A DNA stretch of 7,845 nucleotides from Moraxellaceae bacterium. Its GTDB lineage: Bacteria; Pseudomonadota; Gammaproteobacteria; Pseudomonadales; Ketobacteraceae. Shown in pieces: positions 5,663 through 7,845 of this stretch. Made by a program: the position numbers and the translations under genes. The DNA is taken from positions 3,059 through 10,903 of the forward strand of contig NVVG01000063.1 of the NCBI GenBank assembly GCA_002402125.1, in the 5' to 3' direction. The notes below the pieces were generated by a model, which saw nothing but the letters and a program-made list of their open reading frames with translations, did no database searches and was not told the origin of the DNA. Position 1 is the first letter of the stretch. Every line of letters starts with the position of its first letter.

Positions 5663-5706
5663 GTAGATAGCGTGGTAGATAGCGCAGTAGATAGAGCGGT
5701 AGGTAA
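5663..5706 (+). repeat. Four-copy 12-bp tandem repeat (core GTAGATAG)
   Basis: GTAGATAG begins at 5663, 5675 and 5687, and a degenerate GTAGGTAA at 5699: four units at an exact 12-bp period. The variable bases between cores are CGTG, CGCA and AGCG. The array contains TAG stops in the phase of the downstream gene, so it is not coding there. It sits between the candidate promoter and the best start of the serine hydrolase gene. It could be a replication-slippage microsatellite affecting expression or a set of protein-binding sites. Confidence 0.75.
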
Positions 5707-5774
5707 CTATCGTGAAACCAGTCGGATGTTGTGTTCCAGTAAACTCCGAGTCATTTATTTCATTGGAGGTGTGT

Positions 5775-6950
5775 GTGGCATCCTTGCCTGATAGTTCGAC
5801 AGTAATTCATGGTACTTGTGATCCAGAATATATTGAAGTTAAACAACAGTTCGAAAGAAATATGGCGTCTGGATCTGAGCTGGGTGCTGCCGTTGCTATT
5901 ATGCGTCATGGTACCCTTGTGGTCGATTTGTGGGCAGGTTATACCGATAAAAAACAAACGACACCGTGGGAGCGAGACTCTATTGTGGCTGTTTTTTCAG
6001 CAACAAAGGGAGTGACTTCGCTCTGTGTTCAGCATGCTATCGATAACGGATTGTTAGATGTTGAGAAAAAAACGACGCATTTTTGGCCAGAGTTTGGCCG
6101 AAATGGAAAAAAAGATATCCCTGTTGCTTGGCTGCTATGCCATAAGTCGGGGTTAGCGGCGTTACGTGATCCCGTAGAAGAATCAGCGCTTTTTGATTGG
6201 GAGTATATGGTTGGACGATTTGCAGAAGAGCGTCCATGGTGGAAACCCGGTTCAACTCATGGCTATCATATGGTGTCGTCAGGGTGGTTGATTGGCGAGG
6301 TGTTTAAGAGGGCGCTGGGTTGCAGTGTGGGAGAATATTTGCGTAACGAACTCGCTCCCATGTTAGGTATGGATTTTCATTTGGGGCTGCCTGATTCTGA
6401 GTTTTCTCGCGTTGCGCAGTTACGTGCGCCAACTGAGCCACCGGCAGAGGGGCGTATTTATTTGTCGAAAAGAATTATGGCAGATAGAGAGTCGTTGATT
6501 AGTAAAGCGTTATTGAATCCGCCAACAATCCTGTCGAGTGCTAATTGGGATGAGTGGCGGCGGTTGGAATTGCCTTCCGCCAGTGGCCATGGCAATGCCC
6601 GTGCATTGGCGACGCTTTACGGTGCAGCAGTCAACAATACTCAATTTATCTCAGAGCAAGCACTGCAGCGTTGTACTCAAGAACACAGTTCTGGAATGGA
6701 CTATGTATTAGAGATACCAACGCGGTTTGGACCCGGTTTTATGTTGCAACAATTAGATGATATAGAGACAGGGTTTGGTACGGGGCAACGGGCATTTGGT
6801 CATCCAGGTTCAGGCGGTTCGTTAGGGTTTGCTGATCCAGAGAAGGGTCTAGGGTTTGGTTATGTGATGAACCAGATGGGGTCCTATGCGATGGTGGATC
6901 CTAGGGCGCGGTCACTTGTTGATGCGCTATATCGATCCATAAAATCTTAG
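5775..6950 (+). CDS. Serine hydrolase of the EstB/class C beta-lactamase-like family (probable esterase)
   Basis: 391 residues from GTG 5775. The start is chosen because GGAGG (5765-5769) lies 5 nt upstream and because family similarity begins right after it (HGTCDPEYIEVKQQFERNMASGSELGAAVAIMRHG). The frame could extend to GTG 5712, but that adds 21 residues without family character or a good ribosome binding site. The catalytic S-x-x-K motif is S75-A-T-K78 in VFSATKG, the same numbers I recall for EstB of Burkholderia gladioli. The Tyr motif is Y164-HMVSSGW, and HPGSGGSLGFADPE (343-356) fills the place of the third active-site motif. Length matches the ~390-residue EstB-type esterases. These penicillin-binding-protein-fold enzymes typically hydrolyse short acyl esters and generally have little beta-lactamase activity; the substrate here is unknown. 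No signal peptide is visible, so it is probably cytoplasmic. It appears to be monocistronic and unrelated to the signalling genes. Confidence 0.9.
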   Translation: MASLPDSSTVIHGTCDPEYIEVKQQFERNMASGSELGAAVAIMRHGTLVVDLWAGYTDKKQTTPWERDSIVAVFSATKGVTSLCVQHAIDNGLLDVEKKTTHFWPEFGRNGKKDIPVAWLLCHKSGLAALRDPVEESALFDWEYMVGRFAEERPWWKPGSTHGYHMVSSGWLIGEVFKRALGCSVGEYLRNELAPMLGMDFHLGLPDSEFSRVAQLRAPTEPPAEGRIYLSKRIMADRESLISKALLNPPTILSSANWDEWRRLELPSASGHGNARALATLYGAAVNNTQFISEQALQRCTQEHSSGMDYVLEIPTRFGPGFMLQQLDDIETGFGTGQRAFGHPGSGGSLGFADPEKGLGFGYVMNQMGSYAMVDPRARSLVDALYRSIKS

Positions 6951-7020
6951 CGTTAAATACATCGAGGCGCATTGAATGCGGGATTGTAGGTCCATTTTAT
7001 TGATGGGTGCTGGACGTGCA

Positions 7021-7845
7021 CTAGATGCAAATAAATACAATAAAACCTGCAAGGTAACCTACAACGGCGGCAGCAGGTATTAATACTATTGTCTGCGCCT
7101 TGTGTATTTCTTTTGACAATAATTCCGCAGGGGTATCTTCCGGGTTAATGTTTAAAGCAAGGTAATTCTCGATACGTTGCTGCTGGGATTTAGTGAAGCG
7201 AGGTTCGTTAATCGCCGTTAAATAGTGAGTAGTAATTTTTTTAGCCAGTTGCTGTTTGACGTCTGCGTAACCGCTAGGGCCGATGGTTAGCTGAGCAAAT
7301 GCCCTAAGGCTTGGCCGTTCAATAATGACGGACGTATGTTTTTTGAAGAGTGCGTAGGTACGTTTGGTGTTGTTGCCCAATAATACAGAGTTCATTATCG
7401 ATGCAGGGGAAAATGTTTGTGCTGCTAGATGTTTGGACAGTGCTCGTGTGTCGATGCTGAGACGAGATATGCCAGAAAGACCGATCCAGACACTGATGCA
7501 GGCGATAGAGCCATATCCAAGGATTAGGGTTAACGCGCCTGGCGCAATGAGCCAGCCAAGATATAAAACCAGACCCATTATGCATCCAGTAATGGCACCT
7601 TTTAAAGGCAGTTTTTTTAGGTCTTTTTGATAACACTGTTTGATAATCCATGCGATGGACGTATCAGCGTTGGCGAGTTTTTGGCGGCTTGTTTTTTCCA
7701 GCTTGGTGAAGCGCGCCATATGATCACTAATGTGTTCTACGACATTGTCCATAATGCGAGGAAACAGCTTGTGCGCTCGATTATAAAAACTGTGTTTTAT
7801 CGTTGTTGGAATGTTTTCCCAGAAAATCTCGTGATTGTCTTCTAA
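7021..7845 (-). CDS. Unrecognised membrane protein, incomplete at right edge
   Basis: The - strand frame ends at TAG 7021-7023 and remains open to the last base, giving 274 visible residues. The Met codon at 7752 is probably internal: the 31 codons before it are stop-free and protein-like (…ENHEIFWENIP is approximate; the read includes WENIPTTIKHSFYNRAHKLF), and no Shine-Dalgarno precedes 7752. The start therefore lies outside the window. Counting from Met 7752, hydrophobic segments lie at about residues 52-70 and 75-95, separated by a short Pro/Gly turn, with a third at 221-243 ending at the C-terminus. Between them is a soluble, moderately charged region of ~120 residues. The layout suggests a membrane hairpin, a cytoplasmic loop domain and a C-terminal anchor. 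No catalytic motif or known family was recognised. It is convergent with the serine hydrolase gene, 70 nt from its stop. Confidence 0.7.
   Translation of the reverse strand, partial: LEDNHEIFWENIPTTIKHSFYNRAHKLFPRIMDNVVEHISDHMARFTKLEKTSRQKLANADTSIAWIIKQCYQKDLKKLPLKGAITGCIMGLVLYLGWLIAPGALTLILGYGSIACISVWIGLSGISRLSIDTRALSKHLAAQTFSPASIMNSVLLGNNTKRTYALFKKHTSVIIERPSLRAFAQLTIGPSGYADVKQQLAKKITTHYLTAINEPRFTKSQQQRIENYLALNINPEDTPAELLSKEIHKAQTIVLIPAAAVVGYLAGFIVFICI

Noticed and set aside
5775..6950. True beta-lactamase giving drug resistance
   Set aside because: The SATK and HPGSGGS motifs, the N-terminal region and the lack of a signal peptide fit EstB-type esterases rather than periplasmic class C beta-lactamases.
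6968..6980. Palindrome CGCATT-G-AATGCG between the serine hydrolase and the convergent membrane protein gene, considered as a terminator
   Set aside because: Only a one-base centre and no T-tract on either strand; no intrinsic terminator is convincing in the 70-nt gap.
7627..7845. + strand open frame reaching the right edge
   Set aside because: It lies antisense to the - strand membrane protein frame, which is longer, stop-free to the edge and has coherent membrane segments.
1..7845. Mobile element, prophage, CRISPR or tRNA/rRNA content
   Set aside because: No transposase, integrase, terminal repeats, spacer arrays or RNA gene signatures were seen on either strand; the 12-bp repeat at 5663-5706 is too short and contiguous to be a CRISPR array.

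Overview
The window looks like a chromosomal piece of a free-living, motile gammaproteobacterium, probably marine or aquatic. GC is moderate (mid-40s % by eye). Several proteins resemble Pseudomonas-type signalling proteins. No rRNA, tRNA, CRISPR array, insertion sequence or phage gene was seen. This placement is inferred from gene content and is not a database match.

Left part (1-4035, + strand): a signalling block. It opens with the 3' end of cheB, the chemotaxis receptor methylesterase, so the rest of a chemosensory operon probably lies to the left. A membrane protein with a degenerate chemoreceptor signalling core follows after 6 nt. After a 140-nt gap holding two perfect inverted repeats come three genes in the order STAS anti-sigma antagonist, REC-PP2C-HATPase response regulator, and Hpt phosphotransfer protein. 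Their domain make-up, sizes and linkage match the HsbA/HsbR/HptB partner-switching phosphorelay of Pseudomonas aeruginosa. In that system a phosphorelay through HptB sets the phosphatase/kinase balance of HsbR, and HsbR sets the serine phosphorylation state of HsbA. HsbA in turn binds the anti-sigma factor FlgM or the diguanylate cyclase HsbD. A strong bidirectional terminator closes the block.

Middle (4034-5478, - strand): a two-gene operon. It encodes a response regulator with a long coiled-coil region and a C-terminal membrane anchor, followed 17 nt later by a small two-CBS-domain protein with a poly-lysine tail. It converges on the Hpt gene at the shared terminator.

Right part: a divergent intergenic region (5479-5774) rich in inverted repeats plus a 12-bp tandem repeat. 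It is followed by a + strand serine hydrolase of the EstB/class C beta-lactamase-like family (best start GTG 5775), and by a convergent - strand gene for an unrecognised membrane protein. That reading frame stays open through the right edge, so the gene is incomplete here.

The most notable points are the HptB-type partner switch joined to a chemosensory operon through a receptor-like protein with an altered signalling tip, and the tail-anchored response regulator paired with a CBS protein.
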